DNA of 6,365 nucleotides, taken from positions 1-6,365 of the forward strand of contig CALBSY010000111.1 of NCBI GenBank assembly GCA_937967725.1. The letters run 5' to 3'. Both the position numbers and the translations under genes were made by a program. This DNA comes from an uncultured Alphaproteobacteria bacterium. Lineage in GTDB: Bacteria > Pseudomonadota > Alphaproteobacteria > Caulobacterales > Aquidulcibacteraceae. The notes below the pieces were generated by a model. The model saw only the letters and a program-made list of their open reading frames with translations. It was not told the DNA's origin and did not search any database. The number at the start of each line of letters is the position of its first letter. The first letter of the stretch is position 1. Below, in pieces: positions 6,255 to 6,365 of this stretch.

Positions 6255-6365
6255 CGCAGGTGCACTGGACGCGGATAGGGCGGTTCGCCATAGTGCGCGC
6301 CGCCTGGTCCGCCGGGCAGGCGCGCCGGCCCCGATCCCGGCTCCTCGGAGGGAAACACAAGCCCA
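6215..6365 (-). CDS. Possible C-terminal end of an upstream gene, cut by the window edge
   Basis: On the minus strand one frame is open from the window edge to a TAG at 6215-6217, about 49 codons. It is rich in Gly and Pro (PGGPGGAHYGEPPYPRP) and ends in LGYTQIVSY. Its GC3 is about 67%, somewhat lower than the clear genes here, and another minus-strand frame is also open over most of the stretch, so openness alone is weak evidence. I recognise no family. If real, it would end inside the NrdR-like region, 55 bases before the NrdJ-like gene on the same strand. The alternative is that 6255-6365 is noncoding. Confidence 0.2.
   Translation of the reverse strand, partial: GLVFPSEEPGSGPARLPGGPGGAHYGEPPYPRPVHLRNNILGYTQIVSY
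6217..6244 (-). promoter_or_regulatory. Candidate promoter of the NrdJ-like gene
   Basis: Read on the minus strand, TTGGGA (6239-6244) and CATACT (6217-6222) are separated by 16 bases, and each matches the sigma-70 consensus at four of six positions. Transcription would begin near 6210, leaving about a 50-base leader before the ATG. Both elements are overlapped by the NrdR-like boxes, the arrangement expected for repression. The match is modest and rests partly on that context. Confidence 0.35.

Noticed and set aside
6220..6365. Plus-strand open frame from the ATG at 6220 running off the window
   Set aside because: No Shine-Dalgarno, starts inside the NrdR-like region, and has Arg/Ala-rich out-of-frame composition.

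Overview
The window is GC-rich DNA, roughly 65% GC by eye, with the compact, high-GC3 coding style of an alphaproteobacterium. The form of the aspartyl-tRNA synthetase and the near-canonical alphaproteobacterial NrdJ-type C-terminus of the largest gene both fit this. A Caulobacterales or Hyphomonadales-like organism is my guess; I cannot place it further.

Layout, left to right: (1) the C-terminal two thirds of aspS on the + strand, cut by the window edge. (2) Two tandem, paralogous, exported pentapeptide-repeat proteins on the - strand. The distal one abuts aspS tail to tail with no gap. (3) A 136-base divergent spacer holding a perfect 12-bp palindrome. (4) A + strand OmpA-family lipoprotein predicted to bind peptidoglycan. 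(5) A 937-residue - strand protein whose stop codon overlaps the OmpA gene's stop in a shared CTAG. (6) A 206-base region upstream of it, with two NrdR-box-like palindromes over a candidate promoter and possibly the 3' end of another gene.

The item that stands out is the 937-residue protein. Its last ~210 residues closely match the C-terminal TSCPD domain and zinc ribbon of B12-dependent (class II) ribonucleotide reductase, NrdJ. The preceding ~450 residues can be followed by eye along the second half of the NrdJ catalytic barrel, but the catalytic signatures are gone. The N-x-C-x-E thiyl-radical loop, the PTGTI-like phosphate loop and the C-terminal redox cysteines are all replaced, and the first half of the barrel is strongly reduced. 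The frame is nevertheless intact over 2.8 kb, has a strong Shine-Dalgarno sequence, and appears to keep NrdR-type control. I read it as a retained pseudoenzyme paralogue of NrdJ, possibly a partner or regulator of the true reductase.

The two pentapeptide proteins and the OmpA-like lipoprotein all carry export signals, so the middle of the window encodes cell-envelope functions. No functional link to aspS or to the NrdJ-like gene is visible. I saw no tRNA, rRNA, CRISPR array, insertion sequence or origin.
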